Assembly: GCA_026874595.1 (NCBI GenBank)
Contig: CM049321.1
Coordinates: 11,378,979 to 11,442,978 of the forward strand
Source of the DNA: Sipunculus nudus
Taxonomy: Eukaryota; Annelida; Sipuncula; Golfingiida; Sipunculidae
Reading direction: 5' to 3'
Length of the DNA: 64,000 bases
Within the stretch, counting starts at the first letter, position 1. Each line of letters begins with the position of its first letter. The notes under the pieces were generated by a model that saw only the letters and a program-made list of their open reading frames with translations, was not told the DNA's origin and did no database searches. Both the position numbers and the translations under genes were made by a program. Positions 43,745 through 54,519 of the stretch are shown piece by piece.

Positions 43745-44700
43745 CTTTTCAATTGTTTCTTTCGCACAGCATGGGCCTAAGAAATCTTCTCCACTGACAT
43801 TTAAACACAATATATTTCAAATTCAAATAAATTTGAATGTTAGTGCTCGCTAACGGTCGTTAACGAGGGATTATATCCCATTATTTATCTTTTGTAATCC
43901 CCTGGACTAAGAAGTGGTGTCGGGCTGGTTGGACGATAACAGAGTAAAATAAGGATGGTCGCTATGGCAACCACAATGCTGTACATAAAAAGGCCCAAAA
44001 CTAATGAAATATGAACTATTTAAGAACAAACCTTAGACTTTTAGGTGGTGTCTTTCACCAGACATCTATTTTGCCACGATTTCCTTTGGAAGTGTCCTCT
44101 GATTCTGTAAAATCCTATTAAATGTAACCTGTATAATATAGTGGCGGTAAAAATATGTCTACACAAAAGAACGTGACGTCATGAGTCCTCTCTAATATAT
44201 AAACAAAATAAGGTAATCAAAGGTAATTAAAGAGGTATTATAGTAGAATAGTAATCCCTACAGATTTTCCATAAAACAAAACAGAAACATAGTTCCCGTA
44301 TTCTGATCACTCCGCTAGCACGATGAGGAATAACCTCCACACAGAGTTGTATATTTCAATCAGAGCAATCTCCCCTCAGAATAACACATTAAATCAAGAA
44401 TGTCATTTAAAAAAAATTATTGTACATGGATCACTTTACATGCATCTCCAACTATAACAGTCACAACACAGGAAAGTTCAATTTCATAATGTCAATTTAA
44501 TCTTGTCAATTTATTATTGTCAATATAATATAGTTAATGTAATTATTACTGGTCTCATGAAAATGACCAGCTCATACCATGCAAGTGGGCAGCACGCCTC
44601 AGGTATCCATGAATTCTTAACAATTCGAATAAACGGTAGGCCTATATCCTTCTCTAGTGTTGTCATCCATGTGACGGATCCGTCACCACTTGGCCCACGC
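43745..44700. other. Intergenic, nothing recognised
   Basis: No supported ORF, RNA or element end. Confidence 0.55.
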
Positions 44701-44702
44701 AA

Positions 44703-44703
44703 C

Positions 44704-44763
<60 letters not shown>

Positions 44764-44764
44764 T

Positions 44765-44793
<29 letters not shown>
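44703..44793. repeat. Compound (TA)n(TG)n(AG)n(TG)n microsatellite
   Basis: TA, then TG, then AG, then TG runs in sequence. Confidence 0.97.
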
Positions 44794-44795
<2 letters not shown>

Positions 44796-45558
44796 ACACA
44801 CTTTTTCTGTTTTGTGTGAGTGCCCATGCATGATGTTATATATGCGAGATATGTCCTGTGTTACTTAAAAAAAAAACAGTTGATACAAGATATAGGTGTG
44901 CACTTTAAAACCTCCTCATGACCATCAACTGACCGCCAGTCGAAGAAGCCTGTGGAAAGGGTACCCTGTACGCCGACATGGCACTTAATGCATCCTCGTG
45001 TCTTCCTTTTTAACTTACAGTGGCCAAGGTTAGGTCAAGGCCGCTGAAATACCTAGCTATAATACATACAGGGTTGTGGCAAAAAATAAACTTTCTTTTA
45101 TGTTCTTTTAGTTGTTTGTATATATTTTTCTTCACACTGAATGAAGATAAAACAGACACGGTACTTCTGCTGGTAATATGTTGAACATTTATCAATGACT
45201 CCTCATGCAAATTCCGTCATGAAGAGTGAATATTTTCATCCACGAAATATTTCTAAAATTTGGCTTTATCTTTCTCGAAGAACAAATCAGCGTATCACGT
45301 ACAAAATCTGTCATATTACATATTGTGCGTTGTCTAGCGGAAAAAAATTCCTCACTGAACCTTTTTCATCATATCAATGATAAGGTGCTCTCACAGCTTC
45401 AAGTCAGTCCTTACTTGCCCTGCCAGCAGTAAAAATGTATCCACGTTTGGTGGCAGGGCTTTTGTAAATGTTGGAACAAGCTCATGCATGTCAAATGCTC
45501 ATTATTCAGGCACATTGACACTGCTCATTATAAATGTCTATGATAGTATAACATGACA

Positions 45559-45561
<3 letters not shown>

Positions 45562-45613
<52 letters not shown>
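45562..45613. repeat. (TA)n microsatellite
   Basis: Uninterrupted TA run. Confidence 0.98.
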
Positions 45614-45615
<2 letters not shown>

Positions 45616-46232
45616 TCTGTAGCGCTCATTTTCTGAAGAGTTATCCAAGCAATTGACGTGAAATATTACTGAAGATTGACGACCATGAAACATTTTGCGC
45701 CCTTGAATTAGAGAGGCATCAGAAATATACCCTCTAGACAGCGATATCTGATTTCCTTATGTTGATATTATCTCAAGAGCTATTCTGGTAAATGCTGTGT
45801 TTATAATAATATCTATGAGAGGGTCAAATTTCTATCATATTTCAGACCAATAATTAATCTAATATGGCTGACAGGCAAATATTATTAAATCTTTTGGTGT
45901 ACATTGTCCTAATTACCACCAGCGTTATAGCCATATTTTGTTTAAGATTTGTCCCACTGAGATTACACATTTTTTACTATTTCGGCATACAATATGGCTA
46001 CAGGGCTGCCATTTTCAGACAATCAACATTGACGGGGCCTAATCGAGGACCTTAACCGTTTCAATCATTCCAAGTCAAAGACAAAATGACTGAAACCTTC
46101 ATTGAGTTCGGATAGATTTATTTACAGAAACGCAGAAGGGTCGTGCTTTCTGGTGGCCATTTTTAACTTATAATTAGATCCCGTGATCAAAATGAAGAAA
46201 GCCTATACAAAAAAAAAAAAAAAAATTGGTTG

Positions 46233-46553
46233 AGGCCAAAAAATAAAAAACAAGGTATGGTTCTCAGGCACTTTTTTTTCTTAGAAATCATTGCGGGTGG
46301 GCCGTATTTTATTTTAGACCTTTTTTGATATGTTTCGATAAAAATGTCATATAATCAGGGAAAAGCATGAAAATAACAGTTTTTTTTTTGCTAAACAGGT
46401 AAAAACACTACATATCAGAGGAAATCGTATCAAAATTGTATTATTTTATCTTCTTGTAAGATAAAAATCAAAATAAAAATGATTGATGAGGGGGGTTAAA
46501 ATTGACGCGGGTGGTGCCTGAGAACCATGTCTTTTTTTTTTGGCCAAAGGGCT
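46233..46553. mobile_element. 0.3-kb TIR element, copy 2 (inverted relative to copy 1)
   Basis: Left arm GAGGCCAAAAAATAAAAAAC then TATGGTTCTCAGGCAC; right arm GTGCCTGAGAACCAT then a T run and GGCC. Same family as 29001-29312. Confidence 0.85.
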
Positions 46554-46559
46554 CAAACA

Positions 46560-47990
46560 CTCGGCCTAAAATAAAAAATAAAATAGCTTAAAAAATTCAT
46601 TCAAATAATATATTCTAAAAATAAAAATAGTAAAAATAAATACAATCAATAAATATTTGCAGTTACTATAGAGGTTATGTCAAACAACATTAACACAAGC
46701 TTAATAAAGTGATTAATTTCGCAAAACTCATAATCAGGGGAATCCTTACTAAAATATAACATATTAGATTTTGCATTTACTATGTCAATGACTGTTACAT
46801 AAGGGCGGGCTATATTGATAAATGTGAAGGCTATACCATATGTATTACCCCCGCCCCGTTGAGAAATTGCATGTTTATGCCGTCAAGAAGATTTATTATT
46901 GTTTACAAACGATGTCTGAAATTTTTTTAATTTCTTTTGCTGACAACCTTAGCGCAATCACAGGCAAAAGAAAGGAGGTTTTGGACTCCGGGAGGTTTAT
47001 TGACATAGAAATAAACTGTGTAATCCCTGTAAGTCCGCTCCCCATTAATTAGATATCACTCACAATTTATACGATCTATGTATTATATACATATCCAGTT
47101 TGATGGAAAGTATACACGGGAAACTCGGGTGGGGGGGGGGGGGAGGCTCTCTATTGTTGGGTGATCCAAAAACAGTATTTGCATTCACGTATTCGGCCCG
47201 AATTGCAAGGTTCATCCGTGCATAAGTGACCGTACATTTGTGAATATTTATTGATGACATTACTGAATCCGAATCATGAGCCCGATCCACACCAAAATCC
47301 CATCGATTCGTCATAAGCCCCTTCCTGAAATGCCATGGAAATTTCATGAGTTTCCGTTCATGATTCCGCGGTCATGTTGTCAACAAACACCCCTAAACAC
47401 GTGCACAAACACACATACGAAGGGGGTTGAACGCATACCCTCTTGGTGAAGGCTAAAATTAAAAATCATATCAACAATGAGAACATGGACTCAAAGCGGG
47501 GGATGACCTGGGGATACTGGTGGAAAGAATCTTTCCGGTTAACCAGACCTGATACACTTTTACACATGATTAGATGGCATGAGAAGAAAGTAACATTACC
47601 ATTGAATATTAGGTAGATTGCAGCGACACTAAAGCGTACGTAAGTGAGAGAGCAACAAACATGAAATTAATAAAAAACATGGAAAGATTTATACTCAGTA
47701 TAATAAGAAAAGATAAAAAGAGACGACGCCTCCATGGATTTCTTTTAATGAAATCATGTGCCTTGATATAGTGAAGAATGAAATAAATCACTGTATGTGT
47801 ATCATAAATGATGCAACTGTGACATAAGTACACGAATTATCATTAACATATATAGTTTTAAGAACAAATAATTTGTTCAAGTTTGTATATATATATATAT
47901 ATATATACACGCATGCAGGGATACATACAGTGTTTGTTTTAACAGTTCCGCTCCCGTTGTATTTTCTCATTGCGGATAATTTGTATCAAA
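46560..47990. other. Intergenic, nothing recognised
   Basis: AT-rich; includes a 13-bp G run near 47130 and a (TA)n at 47886-47908. Probably includes the 3' UTR of the fibrinogen-domain gene at its right end. Confidence 0.55.
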
Positions 47991-47992
47991 GT

Positions 47993-48609
47993 TTATACCC
48001 TCTTTATTCGCATACTAGCGGAACGAAGAGGTGTGCTATATGGCCAACCCATACAGTAAGGCCTAGTGGAACAGGACAGTTTGTACAAGCCGGTCAGCAG
48101 TACATTATGACAGCCAGAGTGGTACCACCAGCCCGCATGGTACTGGTTGGCGCAGTTGTGTCGTCCTCTGTATGAGTTATAGTCCGGTGTGCCGAACTGT
48201 TTGTTGTTGTGATTATTTAGAAGACTGTCTGCAGTCCCTGACCCACTGCTGACAGTCAGGGTGAAATTTGTGGCTTCAGTTCCGACTGTAAATGAAGAGT
48301 GTTCCACGTACTTGCTTTGTCTGCTGGCCCACTCGGTGAAGTCTATACGAAGTTTATATCTGTTTGCCTTTGTTAATCTGTACATATACTCGTTTCCGAG
48401 CCAGAATTCAGCAGCCGGCGAGCCGAATCCCCACTTGTATCTGTTCCAAGTTTGGTTGAAGTTGACGGATCCGTTGAAACGACGCAGCAAGTATGTCCAC
48501 ACCGTGGGTCCCATCTCACAGTAGACGGACGTCGAGGCGTTACTCCCGGCTGGTTTGATGACGTAGACACCACTGGTCCGGCTGCCCATTTCATAGGCCT
48601 CCTGGCAGT
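47993..48609 (-). CDS. Fibrinogen-related gene, exon 2 (fibrinogen C-terminal domain)
   Basis: The acceptor TATTCCAG is followed by AC, which joins the leftover G to make Asp176. 204 further codons then TAA at 47995-47993. The whole domain lies in one exon. Confidence 0.92.
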
Positions 48610-48657
48610 CTGGAATACATATCAAATATATGCTTGAAAATAATTGATGTAATACGA

Positions 48658-48727
<70 letters not shown>

Positions 48728-48963
48728 TTTACATTATTAGTACTGTCAATATTTTACCTCAGTCAGAAAGTTTTATGTTTTTATCATCGTTCTTACTGGT
48801 TTGTAATTTGCTTTTTCTGACTGTAGGCCACTTTACTAAAAATGTTCACATTAAATATTCGTTGGAAGGTTATGGCAACACCTAAGGGACAATTTTCTGA
48901 AGTTTAGAGGGAATCTGAACTCTGTCGGAGATATATACGCGGTCTCTGACGACTTTTGCAACT

Positions 48964-49017
<54 letters not shown>

Positions 49018-49191
49018 CAGTAAATGTGTAATCGAGTCAAGAAGATTCAAATATTAAAGAAAGTATCTTGACGCACTTATCGATGAAAAATAACAATGAC
49101 CTAGTGGGAGATAAAAAAACAGTAATTTCTTGACCGATGTTTAAACTATATCCATTACATCATTAAAAACGTAACACCCCTGTCAATAACA

Positions 49192-49258
<67 letters not shown>

Positions 49259-49973
49259 TGTATGTATGTATATATATTCTCCTTTTTGAGAATCAAATCA
49301 TCACAGAATTATTCTTTTCAGTATTATTTAACTTCATTCGGCCTTTTTTCTTTCAGATTTAAGATTCCAAAGACAGTTTCAATAGAACAAGGAAAATGCT
49401 TGAAGTGCTACATTATTTAACGATAGACAAAGTATATAACATTTTACCTATCGGCTTCTTATCATGGTACTCCGTCACTCTCTCGTCGAGTTTCCTCAGG
49501 GTGTTGTTGAGCTCTTGTATGCCAGAATACTTTGCCATTTCCTGCTTGATTTCTTCCTGTTTCCGGATGACGAGTTTCATGTGATCAACCAGGTCTTCCA
49601 TCATCTGTTTAGTAACGTTGTTTACACGTCGCCTTATACCAGCATCCTCGTTTAGGGAACTCAAAATGGTCCTAAGATTTCGAGAAATAAGGACATTGTG
49701 TTTTTCCATTTCTTTTAATCCTCTGAGAAATGTGGAGTTTACTTGAGTTGTTAACATCCGAGCCAAATGTTCAAGTCTTCCGAGGAACAGGCGACTCACA
49801 TTGTTTGATGGAGCCGGCATCCCGCCTTGGGTTTGGTCGTTCGTAGTTTTGAAATTCTGAACTAATTGCATGTTCATGGCATAATAGTTCATGCCGATGT
49901 CCCCCTCCCTTGGCTTCGGGGGTTCAGAGGCCATTGTTGCACTAACTGTGAGTAACAGCAACAGTAACATCAT
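47993..49973 (-). CDS. Secreted coiled-coil fibrinogen-related domain protein (2 exons, complete)
   Basis: Exons 49973-49448 and 48609-47993, intron 838 bp, total 1,143 nt, 380 residues. Residues 1-15 (MMLLLLLLTVSATMA) form a signal peptide. Residues about 55-170 are charged and heptad-like, probably a coiled coil for oligomerisation. Residues 176-380 are a fibrinogen C-terminal domain: DCQEAYEMGSRTSGVYVIKP, VYCEMG, FWLGNEYMYRLT, Cys pairs 177/206 and 328/342, NCANQYHAGWWYHSGC. The usual Ca-site DxDND is replaced by DYNSY (318-322). At least seven N-glycosylation sequons. Such proteins act outside the cell in glycan or microbe recognition in invertebrates, or in adhesion. No immunoglobulin or collagen domain, so neither a classical FREP nor a ficolin. 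Specific ligand unknown. Confidence 0.92.
48659..48717. repeat. (TA)n microsatellite in the fibrinogen-gene intron
   Basis: TA run about 50 bp past the intron's 3' splice site. Confidence 0.98.
48968..49012. repeat. (TA)n microsatellite in the same intron
   Basis: Uninterrupted TA run. Confidence 0.98.
49195..49275. repeat. (TA)n(TATG)n microsatellite in the same intron
   Basis: TA run followed by ten or so GTAT repeats. Third tract within an 838-bp intron. Confidence 0.97.
49448..49973 (-). CDS. Fibrinogen-related gene, exon 1 (signal peptide and coiled coil)
   Basis: 175 codons plus one base, from the Met pair before a Leu run to the donor ATAG|GTAAAA. Sequons at NVS, NST, NVT and NNT. 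Contains LEHLARMLTTQVNSTFLRGL and RKQEEIKQEMAKYSG heptad-like text. Confidence 0.9.
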
Positions 49974-50939
49974 GACTCTGATTTTATATATTCGTTGGTC
50001 AGAGGACCTGTTACACCGGAGCTAACTCGTCACCGGCTGACGGCTAGAAGACAATGTAACGTAAATGAAGAGAGAGAAAGGCCAGTAGTACGCAAATCGT
50101 GTGTACGTTACTGACAATGCCATATGATCTCTCTGTCAAGGGCCACTTAGAACTACAGAGATAATTTCTTTTACTGATGAGACTGACACTATGTTTTTTC
50201 ATGGTTTGTCGCGTTCAACCACCATCCCCCAGTTCTTACTCATGAATTTTCCCACGATCCTTGCAAACAGCCACTGCCCTCATGTATGCACACTGATAAT
50301 CCACTGCTGCCGTTAAATTGATCGTCATCTCAACGTTTAGTCTTCACAAGGTATTGAACTTATAGGAAAACAAGTGGACCTACAAATGGAATAGTTGATT
50401 TTAAGTGGGTAGCATTGGCCCATTTTAATGTTTGCATGTCCCTCATGTTAGATTTAAAAAAAAAAACAAATTGACCTGTGGAGTTATAGACAAAAATTGT
50501 TATACCTGTATACAAAGCTCTGATTACACCAAAACCCTTATATAATAAGCTAAACTAAAAAAATTCTTTCAAACTGCCCTTCTTAAGTGACTCGGGCAAC
50601 AAATATTCATTTTTATTTCTTGAAAGGTGGAACACATATTCCTTAAGTATGTATTGATATTTTACATATTTAAAGGTTAACATACACAATATCAGACATT
50701 ATTTAAACCCAGTCTACCCTTTAAAATACAGATGTAATGTTCAGGTTTTTACTTTTTGCCTCCAAAGCAAATGGAGGGACATTAAGATAAGCCTTCAAAA
50801 GGACTCCTTATCTTCTGTAATGGAGCTCCTCCCGCTTACACATATAAACCACAAACACTCTGTCTGCAAGTCCCCGTATTTTTAGTGTGTTTGCTTTATA
50901 AAACAAAGTATACAGATCTACTGATTCAGTGCTTTGTTT
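49974..50939. other. Upstream region of the fibrinogen-related gene
   Basis: A TATATAAAAT string lies only 7 bp before the ATG, too close to act as a TATA box for that start. Nothing else recognised. Confidence 0.5.
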
Positions 50940-51270
50940 TTAATATAATATAATATAATACAATCTTATTTATAATACAATATAATATAATATAATATAA
51001 TATAATATAACATTATATATAATTAAGTATAGTATGTATAATATGATATAATATAATATAATATAATATAATATTATGTAGTATAATATAATATAATATA
51101 GTATAGTATATATAATATAATATAATATAACATCATATAATATTATATAATATAAATAGTATAATATAATATAATAAAATATGATATAATATAATGAAAT
51201 ATAATATGACAAAATATAATATAACATAACATAATAAACAAAATATAATATAAAATAACATAATATAACA
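50940..51270. repeat. (TATAA)n pentanucleotide satellite-like tract
   Basis: About 330 bp made almost wholly of TATAA units with scattered changes, over 90% A+T. Confidence 0.96.
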
Positions 51271-53280
51271 TTTGTTTCGTCACAAATACTATAGAATAAT
51301 AAAAAGACTGCCTAAACTATTTTGATATAAATAGATTAACTAACAACACACCAATGACAGATGTGTATTTTGTTCTAAAAAGAGTTTGTTAATTAATAAG
51401 CAATTGATACGGCTAAAGTGTATTTCAAATCCTACGCACCACATACATTATTTTTTTAGGAACAACTGAATATTTTTTAATGTCAGACTCTATCGATCTC
51501 AGAAAATGTTAAGATACCTTGGGCCTCAGAGTAAGAAACGGGTTTTTGCCTTGGTACACAGGTGGCGCTGCGATAGCCCCTTCGAAAAATAATTAGAGAT
51601 ATTTCTGGATTCATTTAGAAATAAGGATAATAACCCTTCTTAAGACACGCGATGCACTATAACCGACAGTTCAAGACTAACAACGTGGATGTCAAAGGCA
51701 TGGCCACAGTGGAGCTCCGTGACAAAAGTCCGGTGCAACAACCGTCAGTTATAACATAGACATGTGGTAGGCGGGATTTCAAATAAACTTTTGTCAATTA
51801 ATTATTATCTATTGCCTGGCAGGGTTATGATGTTGTAACATTTATTTATGTTAAAATAGTCTAGCAAGTCTTCATTACATTGTATCTTATTTCGGATAGA
51901 GATAAACTGGTATTTAAGTGCAAATTAACGAGCGGGTAAGATAAGCTAACACAGTTATAGTATAATATTTAGGAGTATGGCAGCAGTGCAAAGCTTACTG
52001 ATTAGTCAGTAGTTTGATCAAGGTACAGGTGCACATTTAAAGGGGCCTATGTCAATTTGTGATGTCTGTTAACTAAATATAAACTGAATTTTTCAAAATA
52101 TCCCGCCGCACACAGCCAGTCCTCCTAATACAAATTAAGAGAAACTACATGATCCATTCTTGTCCTCAATTATCTCTGAAACCGCGATGCGTATGACACT
52201 TTGCTATACCTCATTTTAAAGGTTATTGTTCCCGCAGTGATCTTGCTGATATGAGAATAAATAAAATAATTTTCGATTTGCGAAGTTACCACCGAAAACA
52301 GCCGAACTCCCTTCGGCAAAAATCGGAAAGCCTGCATCCCCCAGGGGAGGATTGAGGTCAATTGTGCATGTGGATAAACGATGCTATCAATGACGAATAG
52401 AAGCATGTTCAAACTGACATTTGACCCTGCCACTGACCCACTTGCAGCGTCAGAAAATGTTATCAGCATGTGATTCTCGATCCCTTGCCACGCCCCCTTT
52501 TCAGCCGCCACAACCTTTTTTGAAGGGTTTCAGACCAATGTTTTCGACCTGGGCCCTAACTTGTCCGGACCTGGGGACCTATCTTAGGTTTTGAAACCCT
52601 GGGGAAGGGGGTCCGAACCCCTCCACCCATTGGATTTTCACCATTGCTACTAACGAGGTATGCATATTCCCATTTCTTTCTTTGGAAACAACTTCCTTGC
52701 CTTAAAATATACATTTAAATCATCTTTCATATCTTCCTTACATCAATCTATCATTTATACATCTAACATTAATATCATTTGTAATCATTCAAAGATCTTC
52801 GTAAATATCAATGCCAAAGCGTCCCATTTTGGTTCGCAAATTTAATCATCACTGACCAGAACGTTAAAGTAAATATACCAATGTATGAATTTCTTACCAC
52901 TAGCACAATTCCACAAAATAATTGTAAAAATATTTTTACATCTCTTATTTAGACCGTATCCCACTGAAAATCTATATTTTAGAATAACTTTTAGAATAAA
53001 AAAAAATATCCAACATTCCTAATCTCATTAAATGCATTTCACAACCCTGATAAAAGGCCCGGTTACCGGGTTTATCAGTTGGTTTGTTTATATCAATGTG
53101 AAGTTTGTTTATATTCATATGTTAATACCGTTGGGGGCCCGCCAAAACAGTCCAAACATTCTGCAAGGACATATGGTGGCAAGTCAGATGAACCAGAGGT
53201 CTGCAACCAGTGACCTTTCAACTTCAGCATATATGCTACCAGCCACCTAAGGTTTCATGGTTTTACTGTTTGTCAGCTTT
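51271..53280. other. Intergenic, element fragments only
   Basis: A TTTAAAGGGGCC motif at 52037 resembles the end of the TTAA-flanked element at 31553, and 52495-52640 (CAGCCGCCACAACCTTTTTT...) resembles the interior of the element at 59464. A 113-codon minus ORF (52170-52511) ends in this repeat and is not supported. Confidence 0.45.
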
Positions 53281-53353
53281 AGGGACCTGTACAGCTGAGT
53301 GGTAAAACGCTCGGCTTTATCCGACGGCGACCCGGGTTCGCTTCTCGGCGTGG

Positions 53354-53412
<59 letters not shown>

Positions 53413-53573
53413 AGTGGGTTGTAGTTGTCCGTCAAAGATTGGTGGTTTTCTCCGGGTCCTCCGGTTACCTCCACCCTTACCCGCTACCAAGCTCAAGCAT
53501 CATAGCCATGGAGAGTGCCTCGTATTTATTATATCTGGTTGTACAATCCATGTAAAATAAATAAAGTTTATAT
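53281..53573 (+). mobile_element. tRNA-derived SINE, copy 1
   Basis: Head: CAGCTGAGTGGTAAAACGCT (A-box-like) and CGACCCGGGTTCGCTTCTCG (B-box-like). Body: a (TA)n tract, GTGGGTTGTAGTTG, TTTCTCCGGGTCCTCCGGTT. Tail: GGTTGTACAATCCATGTAAA then ATAAATAAAG. Head, body and tail recur in the copy at 54255. Confidence 0.9.
53353..53409. repeat. (TA)n microsatellite inside the SINE
   Basis: Sits between the tRNA-like head and the body; the other SINE copy has only GGCTATGAGAG here, so the tract expanded within the element. Confidence 0.97.
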
Positions 53574-53579
53574 TTAATA

Positions 53580-54250
53580 ACGCATATAGTGTGTTTGCAA
53601 AATGCTTGTAGATAGACCTACTCACACATCTGTAACAGAGGCGTAACTGTTCTGAACGGGAATTAACTACATGTATGATCCCTTGTAAGACATCAGGCTA
53701 ATAATGACAGTATATGTAGACTGGCAGTATATGTTTTGCCTAGGTAATAACAACCATTTCAGATTCTTATAGACCTTTTGGCCATTTGGTGATGTTAAGC
53801 TATATATTTCATGTGTTGTTTTATTTTATCTGTGGGGAAAATCCTACACCGGCCCTCTGCTCAGCGTAGTATGAGTTAGCCGTGGTTTTACATAATTGAC
53901 GGGGTTGTGCTTGACGTGTAAAGTACAGGGTAATCCTGTGACTGAGGCCTTGCTTTCTGTACTTCTGCAGCAGTAGTTCTTCCACACTAACCAATCGAAT
54001 TGACAATTTAAAGGAAATTATTATCATGGAATTTTCAGAAGAGGATTCAAAGTTTTGTTTCTCATATTTAAGGGTCGAGGGCCCAATATTATTTAAAATC
54101 GAACACCTGCAAATAATCATGTTTACCCGGTGGCTCGCAGAATATGGCCTGCAGTGACCCAATTCGGGAACACGGAGAGGGATCTTTACCACCTGACTGG
54201 ATATAAAGTTTACATTTACTTGGTCGGACTGACGTAATTTGAGTCTGCCA
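53580..54250. other. Intergenic, nothing recognised
   Basis: Spacer between two SINEs. A 209-codon minus ORF covering it runs into the SINE and is not supported. Confidence 0.5.
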
Positions 54251-54254
54251 AGGC

Positions 54255-54517
54255 CGTTAACTGGTGCCTGGACAATCGAGGGGGAAAAAGCTCGGCTCTC
54301 TCCGCTGGCGACCCGGGTTCGATCCCCGAAGAGGCTATGAGAGTGGGTTGTTGTGGGTTGTTGTGGCCCATCCAAGGCCGGTGTTTTTTCTCCGGGCCCC
54401 TCCGGATTCCTCCACCCCAAGAAACTACCGAACGCCTCCATTGGAACCACGGAGTGGTTTTATTAGTTATAACAGCTAGTTGTACTATCCATGTAAAAAA
54501 AATAAAGTTAAAAAAAT
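54255..54517 (+). mobile_element. tRNA-derived SINE, copy 2
   Basis: Head with AGCTCGGCTCTCTCCGCTGG and B box GGTTCGATCCC (54316-54326); body with GTGGGTTGTTGTGG twice and TTTTCTCCGGGCCCCTCCGG; tail TAGTTGTACTATCCATGTAA then AATAAAG. A-box half is degraded. Confidence 0.9.
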
Positions 54518-54519
54518 AC

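Noticed and set aside
49983-49992. TATATAAAAT as TATA box of the fibrinogen-related gene
   Set aside because: Only about 7 bp before the ATG, so initiation would fall inside the coding sequence.
52170-52511. 113-codon minus-strand ORF
   Set aside because: Begins inside repeat text related to the 59464 element; no domain recognised.
53281-53350. Functional tRNA gene
   Set aside because: The tRNA-like head has mismatched arms, is followed by SINE body and tail, and recurs in a second copy.
53821-54450. 209-codon minus-strand ORF
   Set aside because: Half of it is antisense to the SINE; the rest shows no domain.
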